In this document: piece after piece, positions 11,705 to 23,475 of the stretch
Position numbering within the stretch: position 1 is the stretch's first letter
Layout of the letters: each line of letters begins with the position of its first letter
Notes under the pieces: model-generated
What the model was told of the DNA's origin: nothing
What the model saw: the letters and a program-made list of their open reading frames with translations, nothing else
The model's database searches: none
NCBI RefSeq assembly: GCF_021869535.1
Contig: NW_026262701.1
Span: 1,131,501-1,195,500 of the forward strand
Reading direction: 5' to 3'
Source of the DNA: Mytilus californianus
Lineage: Eukaryota; Mollusca; Bivalvia; Mytilida; Mytilidae
Length of the DNA: 64,000 nucleotides
Program-made: the position numbers and the translations under genes

Positions 11705-11795
11705 AAATTCAAAAAAGGAGAAGTCCATAAAATCTGACGAAATCAAATACTCTACTATATTAACCAGTGAAACAAATTGAAAATAGCTGTCATAT
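11705..11795 (-). repeat. PLE-2 tail variant, fragment
   Basis: GGAGAAGTCCATAAAATCTG, AAATCAAATACTCTAC and AATAGCTGTCATATT follow the same order as 36025-36115, which is a variant of the PLE-2 tail. Confidence 0.5.
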
Positions 11796-11839
11796 TAAGC
11801 GTAAACTTGTATTAATACAGTAAAGTACTGTTTTTTTTT

Positions 11840-12680
11840 TAGGTAAAAAGGTATGTCATCTAACATTCGTTATGAACAAATACCAGGAAATACCATATCA
11901 TTCCTTTGATCGTACAAGGCTACAATTAAGACAGAAGTTTGAAATAATTGACGAAAAGAAATGAGTATCACTAGGTGTGCAATTTTATCAAATGGTCATT
12001 TATTGATTGTCAATTTTGGTGGGGGTAAAGTAATTATGGAGTATAGTGCAGATGGAATACATATCCGTAATATACCAGTCTCGGACGTTCCTTTCGATTT
12101 GACAGTTATAGACAGAGATCGCATAGCAGTGTCATATGATATGTTTATGGAAATATTGAACATTAGCGACAACATAGTTCACGCTCAAGTAAATTTCAAA
12201 TGGATTTGTTGTGGGATTTCATATCAAAATGGAAAAATTTATATATTAATCTTTCATGAGGGAATAGTGGAGATGAATATGTCGGGGAAACGATTACGTA
12301 CAATAGGTGGGAAATATGCTAATGACAGTATTGGCCATATAACTACAACTAAAGAAAGAATCTATTGCACCACATGTGACGACGATGGGCATGTAGTATG
12401 CTGCTGTAGTATTTCAGGAGAAGATATCTGGACATTCAGAGATGATAATCTTTGCTATGCCAGGGGAATATCAGTTGATGGCGATCAGAACGTGTTTGTT
12501 GTAGGAACAAATTCTAACAACCTGATGATGATACAACACGATGGGAAAGTCAGTAAGATTTTACTTACTGAATCCGATGGTCTCAAACATCCAAAGCCTG
12601 TATGCTACAACAAGGATGCACAAATACTGTTGGTTTGTAATGATTCTGATAGAGATGCCTTTCTATATAATGTTATATAG
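11840..12680 (+). pseudogene. NHL beta-propeller fragment of a TRIM-type gene
   Basis: An open frame of 239 codons (11961-12680) encodes six-bladed NHL-type propeller sequence: AILSNGHLLIVNFGGGKVIM, DLTVIDRDRIAVSY, ISVDGDQNVFVVGTNSNNLM and the terminal DAFLYNVI. It aligns along its whole length with the C-terminal half of the TRIM relic at 20941-21661. Just upstream, 11881-11959 reads HSFDRTRLQLRQKFEI in another frame. One missing base in the A-run before 11961 separates the two, so the ATG at 11961 is an internal Met of the family, not a true start. A splice-acceptor-like TTTTTTTTAG is at about 11831-11842, followed by an ATGTCATCT like the start of the other copy, yet the B-boxes and coiled coil are absent. 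Best reading: internal deletion plus frameshift. A short NHL-only protein cannot be excluded. Confidence 0.75.
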
Positions 12681-13615
12681 ATACTGGCAGAATATCAGAA
12701 CAGGGACTTCAATTATCCGTTATGCTGTTTTTTTTCTTTTTTGTTCATTATTATCAATCATATTTTCCTCTTCTGTATTCATGTTCAGTGCTTTAGACAT
12801 AGTTGTTCATCGTTTTGAAATATTATAGTTTGATGTATATTAATTGTTTTGACAACGTATATGCTGAATAGGTTTGAACATAAAATGTATACTAGATGCC
12901 GTAATAAAAAATGAACATTATTATTTAATTGAAAATTATGCTGTTCATGGGTAATACAGTCACATTTAAAGAGTAAATTGAAAACAGGTGAATATGCTCT
13001 AATTCTTGAAAATGATTAACATAATACAGAGCACAAGCCTATCTAAAAAGATATTCACACAGGAACTGTTTTTTTTTGTGGTTTTCTACTTGACTCAAAT
13101 TAGTCTATTCATGCTATGATTTGGTCACTTGCCACATAGACGTCATTGTTGAATTGCGTCGTCAACCCTTAAATTATTTATATTTAGAAATTTCGTAAAG
13201 GTTATTAGTTAAAAAATTAAATTATATCCAATAATTGTACAATGTGATATGTATTAACATGACACTTTAAATTAGTTTACTTTCCTATTCCCCATTTACT
13301 TCTCTGTTACACAGAACAAGAGCATTAAATTCGATCTCAAAAGTTGTAAATGCATTGTCTGTCCCCCGTCTCCTCGGAAAAGTTAAACAAGACGAAATGA
13401 TCAATAAAATCTAATTTTTTGTTTTAGAAATCAGCAAATTTTAAAGCAAAACAATGCCCGGTGTAAGGTTTTTCCCCAATTATTTGGGAAAGGAGGAAAG
13501 ACCTTCAAATAAAAAAAAAAACAATTGTTTTTATATAATTGCTATTACAATTTGTGGCTGTCAGCATGTACGAATTTCACTGTTATCATTACTTCTCTGA
13601 AACTACACGTCTGAT
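12681..13615. other. Downstream stretch without a gene
   Basis: It holds the 3' flank of the NHL fragment and A+T-rich sequence. No further exon or known repeat was recognised. Confidence 0.4.
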
Positions 13616-13770
13616 TTCAAGAGGAGACACTATTCAATAACAAAAGGAGCGAGCTCATATGCGTCGACAGGATAAGCGTCAACTGCTATTCATGCATCAC
13701 CCGCCATATTAATCCACACTTAATCAAAATACCTGCGATACCGTATAATACATCAAGAACATTTTGTATT
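13616..13770 (-). repeat. Reverse-strand PLE 3' fragment (weak)
   Basis: GGAGCGAGCTCATATGCG and TGCATCACCCGCCATATTAA resemble the strip at 32540-32590 (TGCATCACCTGCCATTCGGA), which lies 3' of a reverse-strand RT remnant. The match is short and divergent. Confidence 0.35.
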
Positions 13771-13904
13771 AAACCTAACCTATGACCATAATGTTCTCGA
13801 AAGAAACCCTTAGTAAACTGCTGCATTAAAACGGTGATGTCATTTAGTAATGTGTTTTTTTGGTACACAAGACAAAACTAGCGAAAATTCGCAAGAGCAA
13901 TTTA

Positions 13905-14140
13905 TGAACTTGAAGGATACCATAGATACAGTTTAGTCTACTTCATATACTGACTTACTGTAGAAATGGGTAATGATGGTCGGTTGTGAACTGAACTTTA
14001 CTACAAAAGAGATGATTTCGATTTCCCCAATTTGAACTTTTGATTTCTGTGTAGCACCATACCTGCGGCGCCTGCACATGAATACATATCTCTCAGATGA
14101 AACGATATTCTAGAGAGTACGTTTCCTACCATGGTTTCCT
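13905..14140 (+). pseudogene. PLE reverse transcriptase fragment
   Basis: In broken frames it matches PLE-1 copy A at about 4030-4260: GGTAATGATGGTCGGTTGTG, AAAAGAGATGATTTCGATTT and CCTGCGGCGCCTGCACATGA correspond to ...NEGRLKTKLYDKRDDF... and ...IPAAPAYG.... Several stops and shifts. A ~740-base stretch of unknown origin separates it from another piece at 14880. Confidence 0.65.
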
Positions 14141-14879
14141 TAAACACCAAAGTATAAAAAGCTTTAACTTGTGACATCTCAAAAAACACATTTTTAACCC
14201 CATAAAATCTAAGTATGTTGCCATGTGGAAATGAGGTCGTGTGTATCTTTTCACCTGAAATTTCACCTTAAAACAACGAAAGTGACTTTAAACTTTTGTT
14301 TCTTAATCAATTTTGTGTCTTATGACCAATTTTAATTGACTTATTCAAAGACTTTTTTTTTATTTTTGGGGTTGAAATCTCCATTGTCCCCACTAAACTA
14401 AAATTTGTATTGATTTTTTTTTCTAGAATCCGTAGATATATTTGCTAAAACCTTATTATCTGAGAATATATTACTGTGTTTTGTGAGTAACCCGTGAGTT
14501 TTATACACGATTCCATAATGGCAGACGACTGTCATACAGCCCAACTCCAGCCACACTTATCTATTAACTTCGGTATTAGTTTCACCAAGGGCATTACACA
14601 TATTGATGTTTTAAATTAACTTGCAACTCTATATATCTTAAGATTGCACAACGCAGCAATTGTTCTACATTTTGACAAACAATCATATTCCCAGTGAATT
14701 CTGATTTGAAAAAAAAAACATTTTGACTGGGTGAATCAGCATGGAACTTGATTTGATTCCTATAAATTATTAATAATTCAGATATGGGGAAGATGGAAAT
14801 CACAAATCAATTCATGACACAACATCCATACACAAAATGGACAAACCAAAAAAAAAAGGACTTTTGCTGTTATTTTAGC
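14141..14879. other. Unassigned insert between two PLE fragments
   Basis: No gene or recognised repeat. It may be an insertion into the PLE remnant, since RT-derived sequence lies on both sides in the same orientation, but no target duplication was found. Confidence 0.35.
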
Positions 14880-15180
14880 AGGGATGTGCTCCATACACAA
14901 CAGAACTGCTCCAAGAAGAGAAAATCGTCACAACATAAGTCACCATTACGAATTGGTTGATCGATACAATATGTCTGTGTCTTAACTCACCAGTGACATG
15001 TTTTAAGATACCAGAATAGTCATCTCATCTGTTATTCTACCGATTGTGTCATATTCCCGATTGCGACATTTTGACTGAGTGTAGATTTGCATGATGGGTG
15101 ATGGACGCATTGTGGGATAAACTAACCCTGTCGACGCACCAAGTCTCGTTTCTTTTGTAGTTCAAGCGATTCCTTCAGTA
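14880..15180 (+). pseudogene. PLE C-terminal RT fragment and 3' flank
   Basis: CATTACGAATTGGTTGATCG at about 14943 encodes HYELVDRY, the counterpart of HHELVDRY in PLE-1. The following bases (ATTCCCGATTGCGACATTTT, GCATGATGGGTGATGGACGC) resemble the reverse-strand fragment at 32540-32700. Confidence 0.55.
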
Positions 15181-15187
15181 GTTGTAT

Positions 15188-15292
15188 ATTGATATAAGAA
15201 GATGTGGTAGGAGTGCCAATGAGACAACTCTCCATCCAAGTCAAAATTTATAAAAGTAAACCATTATAGGTCAAAGTACGGTCTACCTTGAT
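15188..15292 (-). repeat. R3 fragment, reverse strand
   Basis: ATATAAGAAGATGTGGTAGG, GCCAATGAGACAACTCTCC and AACCATTATAGGTCAAAGTA are the reverse complement of the R3 3' end seen at 8160-8252. Confidence 0.7.
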
Positions 15293-15754
15293 TTATTTTT
15301 GTACTTAATCGAAGTATGAGAATTTAACATCGAGTAACTACCGTTACCTTAATTTATTGCTGCTCTTCATCTCAGAGTTACAGTGAAGCCTTCAACACGG
15401 AGTAAACACTTAGAGCTTCTTCAAGATGATACATTTCCTTTCTTTTCTATTACATAAACGGGAATTCGAAAAGTAAGTATAAATGTTTATACGTTTTAAT
15501 ATCTATAGTAACAATTTGTATCAGTTCAATTCTTTATTTGCGTCATATATTTACTTATGTCTTCTGTATGTACATAAATAGAAATAAATTTATTGTCGTT
15601 AATCATGACAAAGTATCTTAATTTAAAACATAATATTAAACTGACTGGCGTATGGCCAGGAATTATCATACTGTACTTATATCTATGGATGTAGTTGTCA
15701 GGTGGTATGTATTTTTTAAAATTTATTTCCTAATGTTAAACTGAAATGTAAGAG

Positions 15755-15832
15755 TGTTTTGGTGTTGTCAGTTTGTTTTCGATCTATGAGTTTGACTGTC
15801 CCTCTGATATCTTTCGTCCCTCTTTTACTTGC
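15755..15832 (+). repeat. PLE-1 tail, last ~70 bases
   Basis: GTTGTCAGTTTGTTTTCGAT, CTATGAGTTTGACTGTCCCT and TATCTTTCGTCCCTCTTTTA are almost identical to the end of the copy A tail at 4667-4733. Confidence 0.75.
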
Positions 15833-15855
15833 TTGTCTAATTTACAATTTACATG

Positions 15856-15902
15856 CAGATGTTTTCGAATAGCGGTATACTACTGTTGCTTTTATTTACC
15901 CT
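15856..15902 (+). repeat. R5 terminal fragment
   Basis: GCGGTATACTACTGTTGCTT followed by TTATTTACC matches the R5 end. The 60-codon frame starting at 15853 has a hydrophobic run that looks like a signal peptide, but its first residues come from this repeat. Confidence 0.55.
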
Positions 15903-16127
15903 CTCAGCATTTCTATTAATAGCAATTAACGGTACAAATGTTTCTGCACTGGATGCGCGGTTCAAAATAAAAATTTCTTCAGTGATTCTCAAGGTCGAAA
16001 TAATTAAAAATCAAAAAAACTTATTAAACAATTAAAGATCCAAAAATAAATCCCAAAGGACATCGTATAGCCAAAGCCTAACAAATACCAAGCAGGAAGG
16101 AGATATATTTCTTAATATAAATCAATA

Positions 16128-16190
16128 TAAAAATAAGAAGATGTGGTATGGTTGTCAATGAGACAACTCTCCACCAGATACCAAATGTCT
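16128..16190 (-). repeat. R3 fragment, reverse strand
   Basis: AATAAGAAGATGTGGTATGG and CAATGAGACAACTCTCCACC match the reversed R3 end. Confidence 0.65.
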
Positions 16191-16552
16191 TGTAAGCATA
16201 ATTTATATGTTAATCATATGTGTTTATAATACACCTGATTATACTCAACAACTAAATAGGTTTCAGTATAAATTAACTTTCGTGGGTAAAACCCTCGTGT
16301 CTATCTCTAATGAATATGTACATGCTACAAATGAACGAGCTAAACCCTAAGCTATAATCACAGTAATATTACACAATCTGCTTCCTAATATGTACTTAAA
16401 TAATACGTCTGTAAGCTCAGTGTTTTAACTCTTGGTCGATTAGCACAATGGTTAAATATCTATTTTCCTATACATCTATGATAATCCAATTAGCATTATG
16501 ATTAATGTTATCCCTGTTTCGATATTCACTATAAAACTTAAATCACGACCCT
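16191..16552. other. Gap without a gene
   Basis: Nothing recognised. Confidence 0.4.
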
Positions 16553-16760
16553 TGCCACCGAATGACGTACAAGATCTGCTTACCCTTTCGATTACATGAG
16601 TTCATTCCTAGTTTTGTTGTGGGTTCATTTTGCTCAGTCTTTAGTTTTCTGTGTAATGCATTGAAGACTATTGCGTTTCGTCTTTTTTCCGTTTTTATTT
16701 TTGCAACGGTTACGTATATTTCTCTTTGAATAATGCATTTTGAGTTCCATTTATTATCTT
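16553..16760 (+). repeat. Decayed PLE-1 tail
   Basis: AAGATCTGCTTACCCTTTCG, CTCAGTCTTTAGTTTTCTGT and TTTTTATTTTTGCAACGG follow the order of the PLE-1 tail (GGATCTGCTTACCCTTCCGG, GTCTTTTGTTTTCTATG...). It is much older than the tails at 4429 or 26480. Confidence 0.6.
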
Positions 16761-16834
16761 CTGTGTCTTCTTATGAGTCTTTTAAGGCTGAGGGACAAAA
16801 ATATATCAAAACGGTAATACTGAGGATTAATGTT

Positions 16835-17660
16835 TTTTCGTTGGTACTTATTTTCGTGGATTAAGGAAACATGTTAGATTAGTTTTATTGATATTAAAGA
16901 AATTTCTTGGTATTCCCTAACGAACGATTTTATACACACAGAAGAAGAAGTATACTTAAAAACAAAATTATTTTCATTTACCTGTGTATAATCTATAAAT
17001 TGTTTGAAATTTCACAGTAATATCATACTTTAACTTTGTTTAAACCTATTTATTTACTTTTGACTTTAATTACTTATCCCTTGTAATTTTTTATTAACTG
17101 TGTATTTGCATTCAGGTGTCACAGGTCAAATTTATTCGTTCATTGTGTGTTAATTTACGTTTTTTGATTGAGTTAAGCCTTCTAATTGATATTTTATAGT
17201 GTGTTTTTCTATGTTGTATGCTATTGTTTCAGAAAAGGGAGAAGGTTTGGTACCATTAAAACGTTTAATCCCGCTACAAATGTTTGCACCTGTCCTGAGT
17301 CAGGAATCTGATTACAGTAGTTGTTGTCTGTTTATGTAGTTCATACGTGTTTCTCGTTTCTCGTTTTTATATAGATTAGACCGTTGGTTTTTCCGTTTGT
17401 ATGGTTTTACACTAGTAATGTTTTGGGGCCCTTTATAGCTTGCTGTTCGGTGTGAGCCAATGCTCCGTGTTGAAGGCCGTACCTTGACCTATAATGGTTT
17501 ACTTTTATAAATTGTAACTTGGAAGGAGAGTTGTCTCATTGGCACTCATACCACACCTTCCTATATCTATTTTCATGGATATTTGATTTTGTGGTTTTAG
17601 AAAAGTCTGTTTACAAGCCTAAATAAAATATGTACTTCGTTGAAAATTGAAATTCACTTA
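16835..17660 (+). mobile_element. Mariner-type MITE split by an R3-bearing insertion
   Basis: 16850-16885 (TTTTCGTGGATTAAGGAAAC) and 17569-17650 (TGGATATTTGATTTTGTGG, ACAAGCCTAAATAAAATATG) match consecutive parts of the intact MITE at 29606-29817. About 685 bases lie between them, and their right end is the R3 copy at 17300-17571. I infer an insertion into an older MITE; no target duplication was found. Confidence 0.5.
17300..17571 (+). repeat. SINE-like repeat R3
   Basis: Near-identical to 7985-8252: GTTTCTCGTTTTTATATAGA, GCTGTTCGGTGTGAGCCAAT, GAGTTGTCTCATTGGCACTC and the end CACACCTTCCTATATCT. Confidence 0.7.
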
Positions 17661-17684
17661 TTCGCTTATTATTTTGCACATACA

Positions 17685-17870
17685 AAGGTCGTTAGTTTTT
17701 CGTTTGAATTGTCTTTCATTTGTTATGTTGATGATTTGTATAGCTTGCTTAGCGGTATAAGTCTTGCTCATTGTTGAATAATGTACGGTGACCTCTATTT
17801 GCTAACTTCCACACCATTTGGTCTCTGGTGCATATCGGTCTCATTGCCAATCATACAACATCTTCGAATT
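17685..17870 (+). repeat. Divergent R3 copy
   Basis: GTATAGCTTGCTTAGCGGTA, CTTGCTCATTGTTGAATAAT and CGGTCTCATTGCCAATCATA keep the R3 word order with many differences. Confidence 0.55.
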
Positions 17871-18749
17871 CATATAATATCATCGGCTGAACATTAATAG
17901 CGTTTTAAACTACTCATCAGAGCAATCTTCCTAATAATACCTATTTCCAATGGATAAGGGTTAACAGGAAATCTTCTTACATTAAACATATACCAGAAGT
18001 GATTAGCAAGGTATAATATTTCATAAATAAAAGCATAGCAAATATAGTTTTAATTTTTTCTAATGAAAAGTTTGGTAATTTCTTTCTTTGCTTTCTTTAA
18101 AAAAGGTTCAATTCAGCATATTTACTTAAAGCATATCAATTAAATTAGATGTGGTGTATCCGTTATTAAAACAGCAACTTAAGACAAAAATAACTAAAAG
18201 AAATGTATAGGACAACATATAGGTTTCAACAATAGACATTGACTACACAATATGTCAAGCTCTTAATCGCCCCAAGTCTATTGAATACAAACGAGGCATC
18301 TGACTTGGGACAGGTACATGAGCATGTGGCGGGCTAAATTATTTTTTGAGATCTCAATACTCATTTATTTTATTATTGATTAGTTGATTAACAAAAACAA
18401 AAAAAAATTCATGAAACGCACTTAAACTCAAAATAACCATATTTGATTGTATTAAAGAACGCTTGCAGTAGGTGAAAGCTGGGACAATGATATGACCGAT
18501 AACTTGTGTAACATATTCCGATATTGTTGAATATAATTTTTTCATTTATGAACCTTCCATATTCCCAAAATACTCCAAAGAGACCAGTATGTAATGAATG
18601 AATGTTTGCTTTTGTAAATTAGTATTATATTACTCCCTATTTTAAGTATTCATACATGCATTTGAATGCTAACATGTAAGAAGGAATGTGTTTACTGTAC
18701 ATTGCTTCTTATATGTTTAAAAGTATTATCAGCATTGATACTTATATAA
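17871..18749. other. Stretch without a gene
   Basis: No gene or clear repeat was recognised; short frames look random. Confidence 0.4.
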
Positions 18750-18870
18750 AAATAAGAAGATGTGGTATAATTGCCAATGAGACAACTTTCTACCAGAGAC
18801 CAAATGACATAAAAGTTTACTACTATTATGTCTATAATATCTGTTAAGTTTAAATGGCATTAACACAATT
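18750..18870 (-). repeat. R3 variant, reverse strand
   Basis: AATAAGAAGATGTGGTATAA, TTGCCAATGAGACAACTTTC and CAGAGACCAAATGACATAAA match the reversed R3 variant at 33955-34030. Confidence 0.65.
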
Positions 18871-20008
18871 CATTGTGATTTGTTTATAAACATTATTATG
18901 TCTAAACTATTTAAAGGGGCATTTGCTGTCAAATTCATGTTCACCGATTTGACTCAAATTCTCATATTTGATTTATAACATACTTAAACGTATATCCATC
19001 TTATAAATAGTCTAAAATAAACAATTTACGATGCACGGACTCGATAATATGTATCTAGGTCTGTTTGATTTCAAATTATAGGTTTAAAACATATGTTAAT
19101 AATCATTTTTACCTGAGAATGGGTTTTTGTAGATCGAATCAGTCAAACAAATGGTTTTCCCTTGTTTCACTTCCAATGTTGACATTCTTTTCTTTTTAAT
19201 AGCAGAACACGCCTAGTTCATGCGTAACCCATCTCTAGCTATGGGGTTCAATTGAATTCACATGAATACGGATTTAATGAGATTAGCGATGTTCCTTTGC
19301 TTATTTTGACCAAACTGAACCAAACTGGCTTCTTAAGGCGAATTATTATGTCACTATTTCACTTTCATTAATGAATGAACAAAAAAAAAATCATATTTTA
19401 TTTTTTTCTACATCTCGTAGCTTTAAGAGAAGGCAATAATGAGTTGTATAATCCATGCTCAAGCCATGCATCTTAGACAATAAAAAACATTTAAACTATG
19501 CGTATAGATTATCTATAGTAAATGACATTAAAATGAATACAAACCAACCAATAACTAACACTATCATGAATCTATAGATCGTCGGTAAACAAATACATGT
19601 ATACAAAACAGTGGGATCGGATAAACTACGAAATATTAAAATGCGCTGTATTAATTCAAAGACCAATACAATTGAATTCAAGAAATATAAGACTTATAGA
19701 TAAATGAATTGAAGTTGATTTATTTCACGAATTGAAAACTATTTTCCTATTAATCAAAACACGAATAATGGTCATGCCTTTATATTCTGTTATCTATTTT
19801 TTCCTTCATTGTACTTGTTATATTTGAAAGTTTTTGTTATTTGAAGAACTTGGTGCATTTTGGGAAAATCCATGATGGATTCAATGAAATAGGCTCCAAT
19901 TTCGTTGATTTAATCTGTGTTTAAAATTTTACAATCCTTTTCAAAAGTGTGCATTGTAACAAGGAGTAAATTTGGTACTCATTACATTTGTTTTAGATCA
20001 AGCAAAAT
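18871..20008. other. Upstream flank of the TRIM relic, no gene
   Basis: No gene recognised. The last bases (ATTTGTTTTAG, about 19986-19996) look like a splice acceptor leading into the TRIM coding exon. Confidence 0.4.
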
Positions 20009-21661
20009 ATGTCATCTATACTCTGTGGACCCTGTAAGCGTATTAACACACATATAAATGCACAGAATTGGTGTGTAAAAGTGCGGTGAAGGGTTTTGTG
20101 TTGATTGCAAACAGATTCACAGATCAATGATTGGAACTAGTGATCAACAGAAAATTGTGGTAAAATTGAAAATATACCGATAAACTTGAAATGTGATAAG
20201 CATAGCAAGAAGTTTGATCAGTACTGTAAAACACATGATGAAGCTATTTGCATGGATTGCATTCCGTCACAGCACAAACGTTGTTATGGAGTCATTATTT
20301 CACTTGAAGAAGCAGCAACACATGCAGAGAATGCAACAGCCCTTAATGACTTGATGAGTTCAATAAAAGGCACTTAAGGGAATATTAAACATTTTATGAA
20401 AACTTGCGATATTCCTAAGGTAAATATCAAAAATCAGAAACAAAGTGTTAAGGATTCAATCAGAGCAATGCGAGCAAACATAAACAATCGTTTGGATGAA
20501 CTTGGGGTAGAATAGTTAGATGAGTTGTTAAAACGATATATAGATTGTAGATTACAATACAGAGAGATCAGGAAACATTTGAAATAAAACAAAAAAAGAT
20601 ATCATAACATTAAAAAAACAAACATCACAATTAAAGCGGTTTGGAACCGATTTACAAGTGTTTCTTAGAACTCGTGAAAGCAACAAGTTGATCCACGAAG
20701 AGGTACACACAGTAGAATTGGTGATGAGTACAATGCCGGATTAAGATGCATCAAGATATGTTTGCATTATTGAAAGATGTTAGATAACTTTGTAAAGATT
20801 AAAGTTGAAGAAAACACAACCAGTTTACTATTTAAACATGCAAAAGCCGATCAAGCTCAAATGGTTCATTCGTCAGACGATCAATTTTTTGAACGTACCA
20901 GGCTGCAGTTCCGACAAAAATTCCAAATCAAAGCGAAAACTGATAAAATGAATGTCTGTGGAAGTGCAATTTTACCAAACAGTCATTTATTGATTGCCGA
21001 TTACAATGGAGAAAAGGTTATTATGAAGTATAGTGAAGGTGGAATACAAATCCGTGACATGCCAGTATCTAGCAGACCGTACGATCTGACAGTTATAGAC
21101 AATGATAGTATAGCAGTTTTATATGGAAACTGTATGGAAATATTGAATCTAAAAACAACGAAGTTTCAACCAAAGAAACATTCCAATGGAATTGTTGGGG
21201 AATTTCATATCATAATAAGAAAATTTATATCGTAGTCTTAACTAAAGGAATTCAGGAATTTGATATATCAATGAAATGCAAACGTTTGCTTTTTGATAAA
21301 ACATAAGGAACCTTATGTTCTTTATATAACAACTGTTAGAGACAGAATTTATTGTGCATCGTCTGACAAAGGCATAGTATACTGCTGCAGTATGCAAAGT
21401 GAATATATTTGGACATACACTGATGAATCTCTTGTCTACACAAGAGGAATATCAGTTGATCGTGGTCAAAACGTGTTTGTTGTAGGGAGAGATTCTAACA
21501 ATCTAATGATGATACGACATGATGGAAAAGTCAGTAAGACCTTACTTACTGACTCAGACGGTCTGAACAATCCAGTCCCTCTGCACTACAACCAAAAAAA
21601 GAAACTATTGTTAGTGTGTAACCAAGTAAATGGATATGTGTTTCTGTATAATGTTTTATAG
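20009..21661 (+). pseudogene. TRIM-type gene (two B-boxes, coiled coil, NHL repeats), broken
   Basis: The family attaches ubiquitin or binds RNA and other ligands; mussels carry large families of such genes. Here the start is ATG at 20009 (MSSILCGPCKRINTH), 12 bases after an acceptor-like TTTTAG. The first B-box (C-x2-C ... CGEGFCVDCKQIH) is split by a frameshift near 20087. The second B-box (CDKHSKKFDQYC...CIPSQHKRC) spans about 20189-20281. A coiled-coil region follows with stops near 20376, 20514 and 20583 and further shifts. The NHL part begins around 20941 (MNVCGSAILPNSHLLIADYN), is shifted after about 21195, and resumes in 21293-21661 to the family's usual end VFLYNVL. The damage is spread over the whole length, so this is an old single-exon relic. 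It shares ancestry with 11840-12680, 8 kb away. Confidence 0.85.
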
Positions 21662-22229
21662 ATGCTGGAAGAATATCCTTCCGTAGACTAGAAATATGCC
21701 CTTTACTGATCAGGACGTCATTTTCTAATACATCTCGTTTTCCTTGATGTTGTGGTATAACAAATAGGGGATTTATTACATGATAATGATCGAGCTTTGT
21801 GTCAATGACACAGTTTTTTCCTTTTCCGGTGATCAGAACGTTTTTAGTGTAAGACGACTATGGCGGAAAGACAGTACATTCTTATTGAATCAAACAGGTC
21901 TAAATAGTAAACGAACATCACAAGATATGTAATCTGCTATTTTTCTTCACAACACAAGTGGACAAGCGTTTGTTTAACAATTTAATATCATAACAGTTAA
22001 TTTAAATAATCAGACTCATAAACTGCGTAGTAATATCAATACTGTATAATGAAGAGTACATTGAACAGAAGCTGTCTATTAAATTTTTCATTCTACATCA
22101 AAATTGATATTGCCGTCTTCAATTTCAGATGGTAAAAGAAGAACATGTCAAGATTTTCTTTTTTCCACTCAAAACAATAGCGCACACTATATTCATTCAT
22201 AAATTAAGGCTACCGTAGTTAAGTTTTTT
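21662..22229. other. Downstream flank, no gene
   Basis: Contains a partly repeated piece of propeller-like DNA at about 21826-21845 (GGTGATCAGAACG) but no open frame. Nothing else recognised. Confidence 0.35.
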
Positions 22230-23010
22230 AGATGTTAAAATCTCGTAAATTGATCAAGTAGAGACAAATTAAGGTAATAAACAGAAATAGAGGGAATCTC
22301 ATGAACTCAACAAGGAGCGAGACCGGTATATTGCTAGGGTAAGCGTCTCCTTCTATCCATGGTTAGGGACCACAGTTATAACCTTTGATTTTCGCTGTCT
22401 TTAAATATAGTCCTTTGTGTGGACAGTGTATAACTGACAAATTTTTTCCATACACCTTCCAAATTTATTTCTATAAATTTTTTGTATAAAATAGTAGGGG
22501 GATGAAATTACGTGTTAAAATATTTGGGGCATGAATTTAAAAGAAAAGTAGTGATTTGGTCCAGTTGAAAAAAGGTAAATAATCGATATGTCTGAAGCTG
22601 TCAACCTGAATTATAGACTCTTTTAACATAAAATTGTCGATATTGTTAGTAAGAGCTGATAGACTTTTCTATAATTTTGATATAATTTGCCCCAAAAGTA
22701 GTACACTACACTGTAAAAAATCTTATTTGGATTGAGCAGGTGCTATCTTTCAATTTGCATCTATTGTCTAAAAGAAATGGACTAAAAATAACTGTGTTCT
22801 CGGGTCTCATGCATGACTAGCGATGCGAATTCATACTTAGTTAAAATGCACAATAGTTAATAGGACACATTCGGTAAAATTACAGATCAGACGAATTTAC
22901 TGGAATCTAAATATCTTAGACCGCGAAAGAATTTCTCTAATGAGTTGGGACACCGACACATCGTATCGTTCAACAAATTCGTGATGATGACCTAAAAACT
23001 TATACAGTGG
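22230..23010 (-). pseudogene. Reverse-strand PLE C-terminal and 3' fragment
   Basis: ACAGATCAGACGAATTTACT, GAGTTGGGACACCGACACAT and TTCGTGATGATGACCTAAAA match 32600-32730 and 45240-45360, which encode HHELVD on the minus strand. Part of the 3' flank (about 22230-22345) shares AGACAAATTAAGGTAATAAA with 46383-46410. No frame is intact. Confidence 0.5.
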
Positions 23011-23149
23011 GATACATAAGTATACATATATATATCACAACAAAGGAATTATGTTTTCATATCTATTGTAAGTGCTATGATTTCGGGTTAACAATTAGTA
23101 ACTCAATAGCATAAAAGGGATAAAGAAATAAGCAAGTACACTTTAAAGT

Positions 23150-23475
23150 GACCAATGTCGTAACTACAATCTCGTCCCCTTTTCATCGAATGTGAACTAC
23201 CGAATCAAACTTATTACCGGGTTTGTACTAACATGAGCAACACGACGGATGCCACATGTGGAGCAGGATCTGCTTACCCTTCCGGAGCACCTGAGATCAC
23301 CCCTAGTTTTTGGTGGGTTCGTGTTGCTCAGTCTTTAGTTTTCTATGTTGTGTTTTGTGTACTGTTGTTTGTTTGTCTGTTTCTTTTAAAGCCATGGCGT
23401 TGTCACTTTATCTTCAACTTATGAGTCTGAATGTCCCTTTGGTATCTTTCACCTCTCTTTTGAAAGATATCATAT
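23150..23475 (+). repeat. PLE-1 tail
   Basis: It starts at ATGTCGTAACTACAATC, the end of the PLE-1 RT frame, and runs through GAGCAACACGACGGATGCCA and CTTCCGGAGCACCTGAGATC to about GGTATCTTTCACCTCTCTTT. The 63-codon frame over it belongs to the tail and is not a host gene. Confidence 0.75.

Noticed and set aside
15853-16035. 60-codon frame with a signal-peptide-like start (MFSNSGILLLLLFTLSAFLL)
   Set aside because: The first part is the end of repeat R5 (GCGGTATACTACTGTTGC), found in several places; the rest lacks any domain.
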